Source: Legionella gresilensis
Lineage (GTDB): Bacteria; Pseudomonadota; Gammaproteobacteria; Legionellales; Legionellaceae
Assembly (NCBI RefSeq): GCF_900639865.1
Contig: NZ_CAAAHX010000006.1
Coordinates: 124,001 to 188,000 of the forward strand
DNA: 64,000 nt
Reading direction: 5' to 3'
Part shown: positions 35,321 through 44,968 of the stretch, piece after piece
Layout of the letters: the number at the start of each line of letters is the position of its first letter
How positions within the stretch are numbered: position 1 is the stretch's first letter
Made by a program: the position numbers and the translations under genes
Notes under the pieces: generated by a model
Told to the model about the DNA's origin: nothing
Database searches by the model: none
What the model saw: only the letters and a program-made list of their open reading frames with translations

Positions 35321-37572
35321 CGCATATTTTATTGTTAGGAAATCCCAATTGCGGTAAAACAACGTTATTTAATGCGCTTACGGGTGATAATCAAAAGATT
35401 GGTAATTGGCCTGGCGTAACAGTAGAAAAAAAAACAGGGTTTTTTCAATTTGCTAATCAAACAGTAGAAATTACTGACTTACCAGGTGTTTACTCATTAA
35501 ATTCCTCTTATACATTAAGTCAAGATGAAAAGATTACGGCTCATTCTATTCTTACAATTCCTGCCGACATTATTGTTAATGTTATAGATGCTTGCCATTT
35601 AGAGCGCCATCTTTATTTAACAAGCCAACTCCTAGAATTAGGTAAACCTATTATTATTGCACTTAATATGAGTGATATTGCCAAGCAAAGAGGCATTCAT
35701 ATTGATACAGCACTATTATCAAAGCAATTGAATTGTCCCGTCATAGCTATTCAAGCTCATAAAAAAATAGGTCTTATTGAGTTACAACAAGCTATAATTG
35801 CCAAACCAGTTAAACCTAGCAATTTTAATCTGGCGCTTCCTTTAGATTTACATAAACAAATAAATAAAATTAAACATAATCTCATCTCAAATTATCATTT
35901 ATCTGCAAATCTAGCTCAATATTACACTTTGCGAACTTTAGAAGGCGATCAATGTTTAATAGAAACTATGTTAGGTATAGTGAATTTAGAGGAGTTTGAA
36001 AAAGGTCTAGATGACGATATTGTCATTGCTGATGCACGTTATCAAGTAATTCATCAATTAGTTAATTTAACTCAGAAAAAACTTAGTGATACTAGTGAAC
36101 ATTTCACAGCAAAGATAGATCGCATTATACTGCATCGATTTTTTGCATTGCCTATTTTTTTTGCTGTTATGTATTTGATGTTTCTATTTGCAATCAATAT
36201 TGGCGGTGCCTTGCAAGATTTTTTTGAAATCAGTTCTAGCGCACTTTTTGTCCAAGGCCCAGAGTGGTTATTACTAAAACTACATTCTCCCCACTGGTTA
36301 ATTGCTTTGCTTGCGCAGGGAATAGGGGTAGGTATTACGACAACCATTGCATTTATTCCGGTTATCGGCGCCATGTTTTTCTTTTTAGCATTACTAGAAA
36401 CATCAGGCTACATGGCCCGGGCTGCTTTTGTAGTCGATAAGATTATGCGTATGCTTGGATTACCTGGAAAAGCATTTGTGCCTATGATTGTTGGGTTTGG
36501 CTGTAATGTGCCAGCAATTATGGCTGCGCGTACGTTGGATTCAGACAGGGAACGACTATTAACGATTGTCATGAGTCCTTTTATGTCTTGTAGTGCTCGT
36601 TTAGCAATTTATTCAGTGTTTGTGGCCGCTTTTTTCCCTAGAGGGGGACAAAATATCGTCTTTTGCCTTTATATGACTGGTATTGTATTGGCTGTGTTAA
36701 CAGGTTTTATGTTACGTAAAACTATCTTACAGGGTTATTCATCACCATTAATTCTTGAGTTACCTGCTTATCATAGGCCAACTGTAAAGCGGTTATTAAA
36801 GGAAATGTTTTCTCGATTACGTTATTTTATTATTCGGGCCGGTCGCTTAATTATTCCTGTTTGTATTATCTTAAGTGGGTTAAATGCGCTAACTATTTCC
36901 GGTGGTTTTAGTAATGATCAAGCAAATGTTCAATCTATATTATCTTTATTAGGTCAATGGGTTACTCCTTTATTTTCACCCATGGGAATTGAGCCTAATA
37001 ATTGGCCTGCGACAGTAGGTTTACTAACAGGGATGTTAGCAAAAGAAGTAGTTATTGGGTCTTTGAATTCACTGTATGCTCAATTGGCCCATCTCAATAA
37101 TGCTCATCTTCCTTTAACATTTAATTTATGGCAATCATTACAAGAGGCATTTTGGTCGATTCCCCAGAATTTATCTGAATTAGGTCACGCATTTATCAAC
37201 CCTATTTTAGCAAGTGCACCTGACAGTGAAGTATCACAAACGGTATATGGTAAAATGGTGCAGCTTTTCGATGGTCAAGCAGGCGCATTTGCTTATTTAC
37301 TCTTTGTGTTACTTTATATTCCTTGTGTATCTACTATGGCTGTAATTAGACAAGAAGCGAATCGAAAAATCATGTGGTTTTCTGTAATCTGGTCATTTCT
37401 CATTGCTTACGCTTCTGCTGTTATTTTCTACCAAATAGCTCGATTTACGGAACATCCAGCACTTTCTTTGTTTTGGATTATGCTAATGTTAATAAGTATT
37501 GGACTATTTATAGCTAAACTTTACTATCAAAATCTTTCTTCAGGAAATAAGTATGCTCTTACAGATTCTTAA
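35317..37572 (+). CDS. feoB: ferrous iron transporter FeoB
   Basis: An inner-membrane Fe2+ permease with an N-terminal G domain, 751 residues. G motifs are GNPNCGKTT (P-loop), DLPG and NMSD; two Gate-type membrane regions follow, with VGFGCNVPAIMAART and SPFMSCSARLAIY. The ORF opens at a GTG (35305) inside feoA, but ATG 35317 gives MTHILLLGNPNCGKTT and a 4-base overlap with feoA. feoC starts inside its last 20 bases. Confidence 0.96.
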   Translation: MTHILLLGNPNCGKTTLFNALTGDNQKIGNWPGVTVEKKTGFFQFANQTVEITDLPGVYSLNSSYTLSQDEKITAHSILTIPADIIVNVIDACHLERHLYLTSQLLELGKPIIIALNMSDIAKQRGIHIDTALLSKQLNCPVIAIQAHKKIGLIELQQAIIAKPVKPSNFNLALPLDLHKQINKIKHNLISNYHLSANLAQYYTLRTLEGDQCLIETMLGIVNLEEFEKGLDDDIVIADARYQVIHQLVNLTQKKLSDTSEHFTAKIDRIILHRFFALPIFFAVMYLMFLFAINIGGALQDFFEISSSALFVQGPEWLLLKLHSPHWLIALLAQGIGVGITTTIAFIPVIGAMFFFLALLETSGYMARAAFVVDKIMRMLGLPGKAFVPMIVGFGCNVPAIMAARTLDSDRERLLTIVMSPFMSCSARLAIYSVFVAAFFPRGGQNIVFCLYMTGIVLAVLTGFMLRKTILQGYSSPLILELPAYHRPTVKRLLKEMFSRLRYFIIRAGRLIIPVCIILSGLNALTISGGFSNDQANVQSILSLLGQWVTPLFSPMGIEPNNWPATVGLLTGMLAKEVVIGSLNSLYAQLAHLNNAHLPLTFNLWQSLQEAFWSIPQNLSELGHAFINPILASAPDSEVSQTVYGKMVQLFDGQAGAFAYLLFVLLYIPCVSTMAVIRQEANRKIMWFSVIWSFLIAYASAVIFYQIARFTEHPALSLFWIMLMLISIGLFIAKLYYQNLSSGNKYALTDS

Positions 37573-37771
37573 TTATTTACGTCGTGAAGGAATAGCAAGT
37601 AATCAGCAACTAGCTCGTGAGTTCGATCTAGACTTAATGGCTTTAGAGCCTATGCTTGATGTATGGCTAAAACGAGGTGCAATTGCATTTTGTCAGGATG
37701 AGGTTCATTGTCAGAAGAGCTGTCTTAAAAGTTGTCGCAAGCAGGCAATAGTCTATTATAAAATAACATGA
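37553..37771 (+). CDS. feoC: FeoC-like small winged-helix protein
   Basis: 72 residues. The N-terminal part fits a winged helix (MLLQILNYLRREGIASNQQLAREFDLD); the wing region carries four cysteines, C47, C53, C57 and C61, a spacing suited to an Fe-S cluster as proposed for FeoC. It overlaps the 3' end of feoB by 20 bases. FeoC is thought to protect or tune FeoB; that role is carried over from the family. Confidence 0.85.
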   Translation: MLLQILNYLRREGIASNQQLAREFDLDLMALEPMLDVWLKRGAIAFCQDEVHCQKSCLKSCRKQAIVYYKIT

Positions 37772-37953
37772 GTTTGACACAGAAAAGACAAATTCTCTTG
37801 GGGGGGATTTACTTTAATTTAAACATATTGCCTTAAAATTTTAAAAAAACCGCCAAATTTACACTTTTTTTGCTATTTTTTAGTTAAAGCGTTTCATGCT
37901 TAAGTATTAATTTTAGGCTAAGATACGGTTATACGTTAAGACGAGTAATGATC

Positions 37954-38577
37954 ATGGCAACTGAAATAGACGTCTCCGATCCAAATTTTGAGCAGCAGAT
38001 GGAAGAGATACGGCAGCAAATTGTAGTTGATAATTATGACGATCCAGTCGTGCTTATTGAGAGGGTTTACCAACTTTGGTGGCATTGGGCTAATTTTGAC
38101 CTTCTCATTATTAATCCTGTTATTGAGCCTATTTTGCCTCCTTTAGTCATTGAGCCTGAGCCAATAGGCGATAATGAATATGAGTTTGTATATACCATTT
38201 TAGATTGGGGTTATAGATTAAGTACATCTAAAGCGCAAGATATGTTTACAGCTGGTATGTCTATGTGCAAGCTGTATTTTACTATTGAAAAAATGATTTA
38301 TCTTTTAATTGAACGCCTAAAATCAAGTGGTACTAGTGCTGAAACCGAAGTGCAAGTAGCTTTTAGTGGACATGAAAAAGCTCAACGTAAGGCTTTTGAG
38401 TCCATTATTAATTTAAATTATAATGTTGTAGTGACAAATTTTGATCCGGGCGCTTGGGGAGAACGCTATCTTAAATTAGTTAAAACCTTAAATGATAAGG
38501 GTTATGGCTATCCATCGGAATCACCTCGTCAGCCTTACTTACAACATGCTAGTTCTGGGCCTAAGGTTTCGCGATAA
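37954..38577 (+). CDS. conserved-looking hypothetical protein
   Basis: 207 residues from ATG 37954; ATG 37948 is an equally possible start. No signal peptide or membrane helix. Residues 5-50 are acidic and aromatic (VYQLWWHWANFD), followed by a Pro/Glu stretch (EPILPPLVIEPEPIG) and a helical domain (about 60-165). The C-terminal 25 residues are polar (SPRQPYLQHASSGPKVSR). I do not recognise the family. It is separate from feoABC by 180 bases and convergent with the next gene. Confidence 0.7.
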   Translation: MATEIDVSDPNFEQQMEEIRQQIVVDNYDDPVVLIERVYQLWWHWANFDLLIINPVIEPILPPLVIEPEPIGDNEYEFVYTILDWGYRLSTSKAQDMFTAGMSMCKLYFTIEKMIYLLIERLKSSGTSAETEVQVAFSGHEKAQRKAFESIINLNYNVVVTNFDPGAWGERYLKLVKTLNDKGYGYPSESPRQPYLQHASSGPKVSR

Positions 38578-38675
38578 TATTATTTTTATTTTATAGAAGG
38601 GCATGTCTCTTCTATTATAGATATAGTTGAATATTCTTTTCTCTACATACTTTTCTTAAATTGTACTTAAGTAGT

Positions 38676-39191
38676 TTAAGGAGCCTTGGGAATATTATTA
38701 AAGATAGATTCTAAATCACTATCATCTGTAAAAGAATTACTGGTACCTTGGCTGCTATCAGGAACACTGTTGAAACCTGCAGCTGCAGACCCTAGCGGAT
38801 TACTAGTATAACTTGAGGTGTTTTGTGGCATCAAGGTGACGCCAGAGGATTGATTTTCCTTTAACAGATCTTGCATTATACTATCTACTTCACGCTCAGC
38901 TTCTTGCCTTATCTGTTCCTCTGTAGATTTTCTCTGGTTATCGTAAGCATTACGTACATCATCATTTTTTAGATACTTATCATAGATTTCGTCAAGTTGT
39001 TTTAATAATTGCTCCTTATCTTTTGTACTTACAGACTCATCTAAGTTTATAGTTCTTTCAGTTTCTAAATAAGCTTCCCAAATTTCCTGTCTGGTTGCAT
39101 CTGGCTTGACCCCGATAGTCATATAAGGATCATTATTTTTTAAGCCAGCTTGAGCTTGCCCTGTAACTTGTCTAATAGCATCACTTGTCAT
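38676..39191 (-). CDS. J-domain-like protein lacking HPD; effector candidate
   Basis: 171 residues. DPYMTIGVKPDATRQEIWEAY (about 21-41) matches the start of a DnaJ domain, and a later helix KNDDVRNAYDNQR resembles J-domain helix IV. The HPD tripeptide needed to stimulate Hsp70 is absent (TERTINLDESV occupies that place). Residues 110-171 are Ser/Asn/Gly-rich and end DDSDLESIFNNIPKAP, a disordered tail with acidic residues. No signal peptide. It could be a host-directed protein; this is inference. Confidence 0.65.
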   Translation of the reverse strand: MTSDAIRQVTGQAQAGLKNNDPYMTIGVKPDATRQEIWEAYLETERTINLDESVSTKDKEQLLKQLDEIYDKYLKNDDVRNAYDNQRKSTEEQIRQEAEREVDSIMQDLLKENQSSGVTLMPQNTSSYTSNPLGSAAAGFNSVPDSSQGTSNSFTDDSDLESIFNNIPKAP

Positions 39192-39368
39192 CTGATTTGT
39201 TTAAATTTGTTAAATATTGTAATAATTATAGTCTATAACTATAAAAACTATAGAGAGTTAGAAAAAGCTTAATTTTAGTTTTATTAAAACAGCTTTAAAG
39301 CATCAACACACAAATAAAGTAAGTTTCAACGGCAATAAGAAGCTGAGAATAAACAAAGATAGGTTAAT

Positions 39369-39438
39369 TATAGCGCCACCCACTAAGCTTTATACGGCGT
39401 TGTAAGCTCATTCGGCGAAGTACACCTATGTACACTCC
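39369..39438. repeat. half copy of family C repeat
   Basis: TATAGCGCCACCCACTAAGCTTTATAC resembles the left end of the element at 19356-19480; no right end is seen, and the sequence runs into the 3' end of the RDD gene. It also holds GTACACCTATGTACACTCC, whose GTACACTCC recurs in the family B element near 5812. Confidence 0.4.
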
Positions 39439-39439
39439 T

Positions 39440-39835
39440 TCACCTCACTTCACTATTCACTGCAGGAACTTTACATAATTTAACGTTGGTCCACTTAAAG
39501 AGAAAATATTGCGGGCTTTTAAATCGTAAAAATCCATAACTTATTGCAGGCAAAGCAAAACATAACCATAAAAAAGTTTGCAATAGCGTTAATTGATTTC
39601 TGTTAGTTACCAATTTCAGTTGCCAAGTTTTTAAACCTATTGTTTGCCCACCAAATTTAAAGCATAAAAGATAATAAAAGAATACGACGGCTACAAGTAA
39701 AAATTGATACCAGCGAGTACCAGCAGGGATAGATGATTGAGGATTAAAAATTAGGCAAACAGCTGTTATAAGAAATAATAGCGCTAAGATAATTAATAAA
39801 TCATAAAAACTAGCAAGAATAAATCTAAATAACAT
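39440..39835 (-). CDS. RDD-family membrane protein
   Basis: 131 residues with three to four membrane helices. The RDD pattern is seen as RFILASFYDLLIILALLF at the start and FKFGGQTIGLKTWQLKLV in the middle. The ORF opens upstream at 39943, but its first 30 codons lie in a palindromic repeat. ATG 39835, preceded by TGGAAA, gives the normal family N-terminus; ATG 39847 is the alternative. The last codons run into a degenerate repeat half, so the tail (VPAVNSEVR) may be acquired. The transported solute is unknown. Confidence 0.75.
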   Translation of the reverse strand: MLFRFILASFYDLLIILALLFLITAVCLIFNPQSSIPAGTRWYQFLLVAVVFFYYLLCFKFGGQTIGLKTWQLKLVTNRNQLTLLQTFLWLCFALPAISYGFLRFKSPQYFLFKWTNVKLCKVPAVNSEVR

Positions 39836-39854
39836 GTTTATTTCCATTTTTCTG

Positions 39855-40018
39855 TAGGGCCTGTTTACAATTGGTCTTGCGAGATAAAAATCTGGATAAT
39901 TTAGCGTAAATTTTAGTTTGAAGGAGGCGAATAGCGGGTCCAATTTAACAAATTCAAACTAAAATTTACGCAAATTAGCCGGGCTTTGAGCCGTAACGCC
40001 AATTGTCAACACGCCCTA
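39855..40018. repeat. 164-bp palindromic MITE-like element, copy 2 (family A)
   Basis: The ends TAGGGCCTGTTTACAATTGG and CCAATTGTCAACACGCCCTA are inverted repeats. Inner arms GTAAATTTTAGTTTGAA and TTCAAACTAAAATTTAC are perfect complements. It shares most of its sequence with copy 1 (8496-8656), including GGCGAATAGCG in the centre. It supplies the spurious N-terminal extension of the RDD ORF and a short spurious ORF on the plus strand. Confidence 0.8.
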
Positions 40019-40109
40019 GCTATTATATTAATACTGTACATTTTATTAAGCTACTATCTGCTTAATAGCCTAAAGAATCTTCCTCACTTTATAAATGTGT
40101 TGCTAGTTA

Positions 40110-41909
40110 CTAATACTGTTTACCTAGGTTTGACTTTAACGGCTCTTCCCCTTGACTCGGAACTAGTGCGCCAAAATTTAATAAATTTTCATTAATTTTT
40201 TTTAATTCATCAGTGGAGGCATTCTCACTATTTTTCATTACTGCCAAAAGATTATTAATCTCCTGCAGCGAATTATCTTCTTCTTTATTAGGATGCGTCT
40301 GGAAAAAAGAGCTGGGGCTAGAATTTTGATTGGCAAATGTTGATAAGAGTTTAATTGTATTATCTATATCAACTTTACCTTTTAAATCAGTAACTATAGT
40401 GATATTTTCATCAGGAATTTTTCCTGTGAACCTCCTAACTAAATTATTAAAAAGTAATTTACTTCGATAGTACAAAATCTGCTTTTGAATAATATTTTCA
40501 AGGTTGTTAACAGCGCCTGTTCTTCTCGAAGTTTTACCAGAGGTCTGATGGTATTCTTTCCAATTGTCAATGGCATTCTGTACTTCTAAAAGCAAGGCAA
40601 GTGTTTTAATAGGTTTCGTGTATTCTGCAAACTTTGAAAACCTTTCAACAGCTCGGTTTAATTGAATGGTTTGGACAGAAGGTGAACTAAAGGTTGAGCC
40701 TTCTTTCTTCCAGTTATGCATTAAATTATTAATCTCCGCCTGCCTATTAAAATGAGTATAGAGGGGTAGCGCATGTTCCTGCAAATAGGTAGATGTAAGT
40801 GCACGTAAATCTAAGTCGTTTAATGTACAATAATCTATAATGAGCGCTTCAAATTGAGTATAATTTTTATCACTAAATGTCCTTTCTACCTCTCCCTTTC
40901 CCTTTTTACTTGGTCTGTAGTAGGGCAACTTAGTATAATTTGTTATGATTTCTAAGTCTTTAAGAAATGAAATAGCATTTTGAGTTTGTTCATAATCTGG
41001 GAGGTAATGGCCGCTTGCACTATCTATCATAGTCGGCTCTCCTGTAGGTATTTCTGTTTGCCCTGCCATAAAAAGAGGCACTCCAGAATAGGAATCTGAA
41101 TAGGAAGGATGAAGTATTGCTTCAGGATCAAATAGCATGGATGTTCGTTGTGGTGCAAGGCTGCGGCCGATGAAAATACTACCATTGATATGAATAGTAT
41201 AAATACCTCGTTTTGAATAATCTTCTGACGCTTGCAAGAAGGTATCATAAGATTTAACCGCTAATTTGCTGGTAGATGCATAATCGAATGTTAGATGTCT
41301 GTTATCTCTAGTGCCCGAGGTAACCAATTTAATAAGCTTTCCTTGATGAGGAATAACGCGAAATTGTTCTAATTCTTCCTTGGTATAGGATTTTTCTTCA
41401 ACATCATCTTCTGAGCGGTATGCCCAAAAATTATAATCAGAATCGCTATTACGCCCGCCAAGCTCTAACAGATTTCTATTTTGTTTTAAATTATTAAAAA
41501 ACTGATTAAATTCACTTTTTTTATCCGCTTCAGTTTTATTTGCTATGCTTTGGTAGAGGGCGTAGGGATCGTTATTTATATTGCCTGGGTTAGGACGAGC
41601 CCATGGTATATAATACGGATCAAAGTCTCGTATAATTCTTCTTGCTGTAATTTTTTTCTCAATGTTAGTCTCCTCACTCTCATTAAGAATATGACCAATC
41701 ACAGATAATATAGAGGAAGACAAGTCTTTATAGTTGACATCATTTAATCTGGCTTGAGCATGTTCTCTTAACGCTATGAGGTGATCAAAACGCTCGTATA
41801 GAGTTTGAGCTTCATATACCTTAGTAAGTAATTCTTCAGCCTCCTTATCAGGATTCCTTTTTGTTTTACTGCGCCAATCATTAACGGATAAAAGAGTAGG
41901 GAATGGCAT
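40110..41909 (-). CDS. 599-residue effector candidate with SGHYxP motif
   Basis: 599 residues, no signal peptide or membrane helix, lysine/asparagine-rich. The N-terminal third is helical (EELLTKVYEAQTLYERFDHL). At 237-304 there is a beta-rich segment: YTIHINGSIFIGRS, HPSYSDSYSGVPLFMAGQTE, then IDSASGHYLPDYEQT. This arrangement, ending in SGHYxP, recalls a motif I have seen in other bacterial effector-like proteins, but I cannot name the family with certainty. The C-terminal third is helical, ending in a Glu/Ser-rich tail (PSQGEEPLKSNLGKQY). Host targeting is inferred. Confidence 0.65.
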   Translation of the reverse strand: MPFPTLLSVNDWRSKTKRNPDKEAEELLTKVYEAQTLYERFDHLIALREHAQARLNDVNYKDLSSSILSVIGHILNESEETNIEKKITARRIIRDFDPYYIPWARPNPGNINNDPYALYQSIANKTEADKKSEFNQFFNNLKQNRNLLELGGRNSDSDYNFWAYRSEDDVEEKSYTKEELEQFRVIPHQGKLIKLVTSGTRDNRHLTFDYASTSKLAVKSYDTFLQASEDYSKRGIYTIHINGSIFIGRSLAPQRTSMLFDPEAILHPSYSDSYSGVPLFMAGQTEIPTGEPTMIDSASGHYLPDYEQTQNAISFLKDLEIITNYTKLPYYRPSKKGKGEVERTFSDKNYTQFEALIIDYCTLNDLDLRALTSTYLQEHALPLYTHFNRQAEINNLMHNWKKEGSTFSSPSVQTIQLNRAVERFSKFAEYTKPIKTLALLLEVQNAIDNWKEYHQTSGKTSRRTGAVNNLENIIQKQILYYRSKLLFNNLVRRFTGKIPDENITIVTDLKGKVDIDNTIKLLSTFANQNSSPSSFFQTHPNKEEDNSLQEINNLLAVMKNSENASTDELKKINENLLNFGALVPSQGEEPLKSNLGKQY

Positions 41910-42464
41910 AATAGTTTCTTACAAAACAATTAAAATTAAATTAAATTAAATATAGCTTAATTTATTAGCAGCGTTTTGAATGAGACAACTAAGAAAATTT
42001 AAGGGGCCTATGATATTTAAAAAAAGAAAAGCTATTACAGAGATTTTTCTAGTTCTAAAGAGATAGACCTCTTTTGGATAGCTTTCAACAGATGAATTTA
42101 AAAATAAGCTTAATATACGGTATTCATATTAATAACAATTAGTTCTCTTTTGATATAGACACTTTGCGCTAAAAAGACAGAGTGGTATACTTCTAGCTCT
42201 TGCTACGCCTAAAGGCGAGAAACAGCGATTCGATTTAAATACTGCCATTAGTTTACTTTATGACATGTGATGTAAAGCTGACATCTAGCCAGCGGTTTGT
42301 AATTAGTTATGTTTAAATAAGACAGGTTTATAAGCTTACAATACTTGTATTAGGTAGTTAAGCTAAAAGTTGATGTTTAAAGAACTTAAGATATTTATTA
42401 GATTTCATCTATTTGTTAGATAGAAGCTAACCATTTTATTATTTACTGAAGGATAAATTATAAC
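41910..42464. other. 555-bp divergent intergenic region before sdhC
   Basis: No credible gene; the longest ATG ORF noticed has 28 codons and no ribosome-binding site. AT-rich throughout. It must contain the promoter of the sdh-suc genes. AATACTTGTATT (near 42341) is a small palindrome; I could not settle on one promoter. Confidence 0.45.
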
Positions 42465-42839
42465 GTGAACAAGAAGAGACCAGTAAACCTTGATTTAACC
42501 ACAATAAAATTCCCTCCTATGGCAATTGCGTCCATTTTGCATCGAATTTCAGGGCTTGCCTTGTTTTTCCTCTTTCCTATTGTTCTTTATTACCTTGAGT
42601 TATCCTTAGCTACCCCTGCCTCATTTATGAATTTGCAATCTATATTGGGGGGTGTAGGAGCAAAATTAATTCTTTGGGCTTTTGGCGCAGCGTTAATTTA
42701 TCATTTATTGGCAGGCATTCGTCATTTAATTATGGACGCAGGTTATGGTGAACATCTAGAGGCAGGCCGTAAAAGTGCTGTTTTTGTGATTATAGCTGCA
42801 ATTATTTTAACTCTACTTCTAGGATTTTGGATATGGTAA
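42465..42839 (+). CDS. sdhC: succinate dehydrogenase cytochrome b556 subunit
   Basis: A haem-binding membrane anchor of complex II, 124 residues, three helices, GTG start. The family opening RPVNLDLTTIKFPPMAIASILHRISG includes the quinone-site residues, and the haem-ligand histidine is in YHLLAGIRHLIMD. First gene of sdhCDAB; its stop overlaps the sdhD start. Confidence 0.95.
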   Translation: MNKKRPVNLDLTTIKFPPMAIASILHRISGLALFFLFPIVLYYLELSLATPASFMNLQSILGGVGAKLILWAFGAALIYHLLAGIRHLIMDAGYGEHLEAGRKSAVFVIIAAIILTLLLGFWIW

Positions 42840-43180
42840 GCAATGTCACTAGTTTAACAGGAAATGGTTTAAAAGATTGGCTAATTCAGCGAGCTACAGC
42901 TATCTATTTCGCATTATACTGTCTTTTTTTATTTGGTTTTTTATTGTTTCATCCACATTTACAATATCAACTATGGCATACCTTATTTTCTAACGTATTC
43001 TTTAAAGCTGCAACTATTATAGCGCTAGTAGCTCTCTCCTTACATACTTGGGTGGGTGTATGGACTGTTACGACTGATTATGTTAAATCCACCTTCTGGC
43101 GTCTATTTTTGCAAATGGTTGTTCTAATTTGGCTTAGCGCCCAATTTATTTGGGGTTTAATGATTGTATGGGGGCAATAA
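42833..43180 (+). CDS. sdhD: succinate dehydrogenase membrane anchor subunit
   Basis: The second membrane anchor of complex II, 115 residues, three helices. The [16 protein letters not shown] segment carries the haem-ligand histidine and the quinone-site Asp-Tyr pair (D82/Y83 in E. coli). ATG 42833 overlaps the sdhC stop (ATGGTAA); a TTG two codons upstream is less likely. sdhA follows by one base. Confidence 0.94.
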   Translation: MVSNVTSLTGNGLKDWLIQRATAIYFALYCLFLFGFLLFHPHLQYQLWHTLFSNVFFKAATIIALVALSLHTWVGVWTVTTDYVKSTFWRLFLQMVVLIWLSAQFIWGLMIVWGQ

Positions 43181-43181
43181 T

Positions 43182-44957
43182 ATGAATATGCCAATTGCAA
43201 GGAATAAATTTGATGCAGTTATTATTGGCGCTGGTGGCGCTGGTATGCGTGCTGCTTTACAGCTTGCTAATTCAGGCTTAAAAGTGGCTCTACTTTCTAA
43301 AGTATTTCCAACTCGATCACATACTGTTTCAGCTCAAGGTGGTATTACATCCGCACTAGGCAATGCTCATCCAGATGATTGGCGATGGCATATGTATGAT
43401 ACTGTAAAAGGTGCTGATTATATTGGTGATCAAGATTGTATTGAATATCTATGCAAAACCGGTCCTGAAGCAGTTTATGAATTAGAGCATATGGGATTAC
43501 CATTTTCGCGTCGGGATGACGGTACGATTTATCAACGCCAATTCGGTGGTCAGTCGAAAAATTTTGGTGGAGAACAGGCAGCCCGGACTTGCGCGGCTGC
43601 AGATAGAACTGGACATGCATTACTACATACTTTATATCAACAAAACCTAAAAGCTAAAACGCATGTCTTTAGTGAATGGTTCGCGCTCGATCTGGTTAAA
43701 GACGCGCATGGACGAATTGCTGGCGTTACTGCTTTATCAATAGAAACAGGTGAACTTGTTTTTTATCAAACTCGGGTTTGTATTTTAGCTACAGGTGGTG
43801 CAGGCCGTATTTTTCAATCGACAACAAATGCTTATATTAATACTGGCGATGGCTTTGGTATGGCGCTAAGAGCAGGTATTCCGCTACAAGATATGGAAAT
43901 GTGGCAATTCCACCCAACAGGTATCGCTGGCGCTGGAACCCTAGTTACGGAAGGATGTCGTGGTGAAGGCGGCTATCTAATTAATAAAGATGGGGAACGT
44001 TTTATGGAACGTTACGCGCCTCGTGTAAAGGATTTAGCTTCCCGGGACGTGGTCGCTCGCTCTATGGCTTTAGAAATTCGTGCGGGCCGAGGCTTTGATC
44101 CTAATGGCATTGATCATGTTAAATTAAAATTAGATCATTTAGGTGCGGATTTGATTATGTCGCGCTTGCCTGGTATTCGCGAACTATCTATAAAATTTGC
44201 AGGTGTTGACCCTATTGTTGAGCCAATACCCGTTGTACCAACTTGCCATTATAGTATGGGCGGTATTCCTACTAATATTCATGGCCAGGTTCTGATGCAT
44301 CAAGACGGTACTGATCAAATTGTTGAAGGATTATATGCTGTTGGTGAATGCGCTTGCGTTTCTGTACATGGTGCTAATCGCTTAGGTGGAAATTCTTTAC
44401 TTGACTTAGTTGTTTTTGGCCGTGCTGCTGGTTTACATGTGGAAGAATTATGGCTTGCAAACGAGCTTCCTGATATGGCTTACATTTCAGATGATGATTT
44501 GGCACCCGCGCTAGAGCGTTATTTGCGTTGGGAGAATTCAACTGAAGGCGAGAGTCCGGCTGAAATTCGAGATGCTATGCAGCGGGTTATGCAAGAAGAT
44601 TTTGGTGTTTTCCGTACTGGTAAGGTGATGGAAGAAGGCTTGCATCGTTTACAGGCACTTCGAGAACGCTTAAAGCATGCTAAACTAAGTGACAAAAGTC
44701 ACATCTTCAACACAGAACGTATTGCTGCCTTAGAATTAGATAACTTAATGGCCACAGCTTATGCAAGTGCCCATTCAGCCTTGGCCCGAACTGAAAGTCG
44801 AGGCGCTCATAGCCGTGAAGATTATCCTAAACGAGATGACACTAATTGGATAAAACATACACTGTATTTTGAGGAAGGGGAGCGTATTGATTATCGGCCT
44901 GTAAATACAGCACCTAAATACGTCGAGCCATTTGCGCCGAAAGAACGCGTTTATTAA
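43182..44957 (+). CDS. sdhA: succinate dehydrogenase flavoprotein subunit
   Basis: The catalytic subunit of complex II, oxidising succinate to fumarate. 591 residues (E. coli 588). FAD-binding [17 protein letters not shown], the covalent FAD histidine in [11 protein letters not shown], and active-site [20 protein letters not shown] are intact. The frame extends to a TTG at 43164, but ATG 43182 is preceded by GGGGGC at a good distance and gives the expected N-terminus. Confidence 0.97.
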   Translation: MNMPIARNKFDAVIIGAGGAGMRAALQLANSGLKVALLSKVFPTRSHTVSAQGGITSALGNAHPDDWRWHMYDTVKGADYIGDQDCIEYLCKTGPEAVYELEHMGLPFSRRDDGTIYQRQFGGQSKNFGGEQAARTCAAADRTGHALLHTLYQQNLKAKTHVFSEWFALDLVKDAHGRIAGVTALSIETGELVFYQTRVCILATGGAGRIFQSTTNAYINTGDGFGMALRAGIPLQDMEMWQFHPTGIAGAGTLVTEGCRGEGGYLINKDGERFMERYAPRVKDLASRDVVARSMALEIRAGRGFDPNGIDHVKLKLDHLGADLIMSRLPGIRELSIKFAGVDPIVEPIPVVPTCHYSMGGIPTNIHGQVLMHQDGTDQIVEGLYAVGECACVSVHGANRLGGNSLLDLVVFGRAAGLHVEELWLANELPDMAYISDDDLAPALERYLRWENSTEGESPAEIRDAMQRVMQEDFGVFRTGKVMEEGLHRLQALRERLKHAKLSDKSHIFNTERIAALELDNLMATAYASAHSALARTESRGAHSREDYPKRDDTNWIKHTLYFEEGERIDYRPVNTAPKYVEPFAPKERVY

Positions 44958-44968
44958 GAGGGTATGTT

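Noticed and set aside
38593-38615. ATAGAAG / CTTCTAT inverted repeat as a bidirectional terminator between convergent genes
   Set aside because: Short stem and no T-run on either strand; support too weak to list as a feature.
39986-40195. 69-codon plus-strand ORF
   Set aside because: It starts in the family A repeat and overlaps the 3' end of the 599-residue gene on the other strand; no support as a gene.
41979-42065. 28-codon ATG ORF before sdhC
   Set aside because: Too short, no ribosome-binding site, lysine-rich from AT content only.
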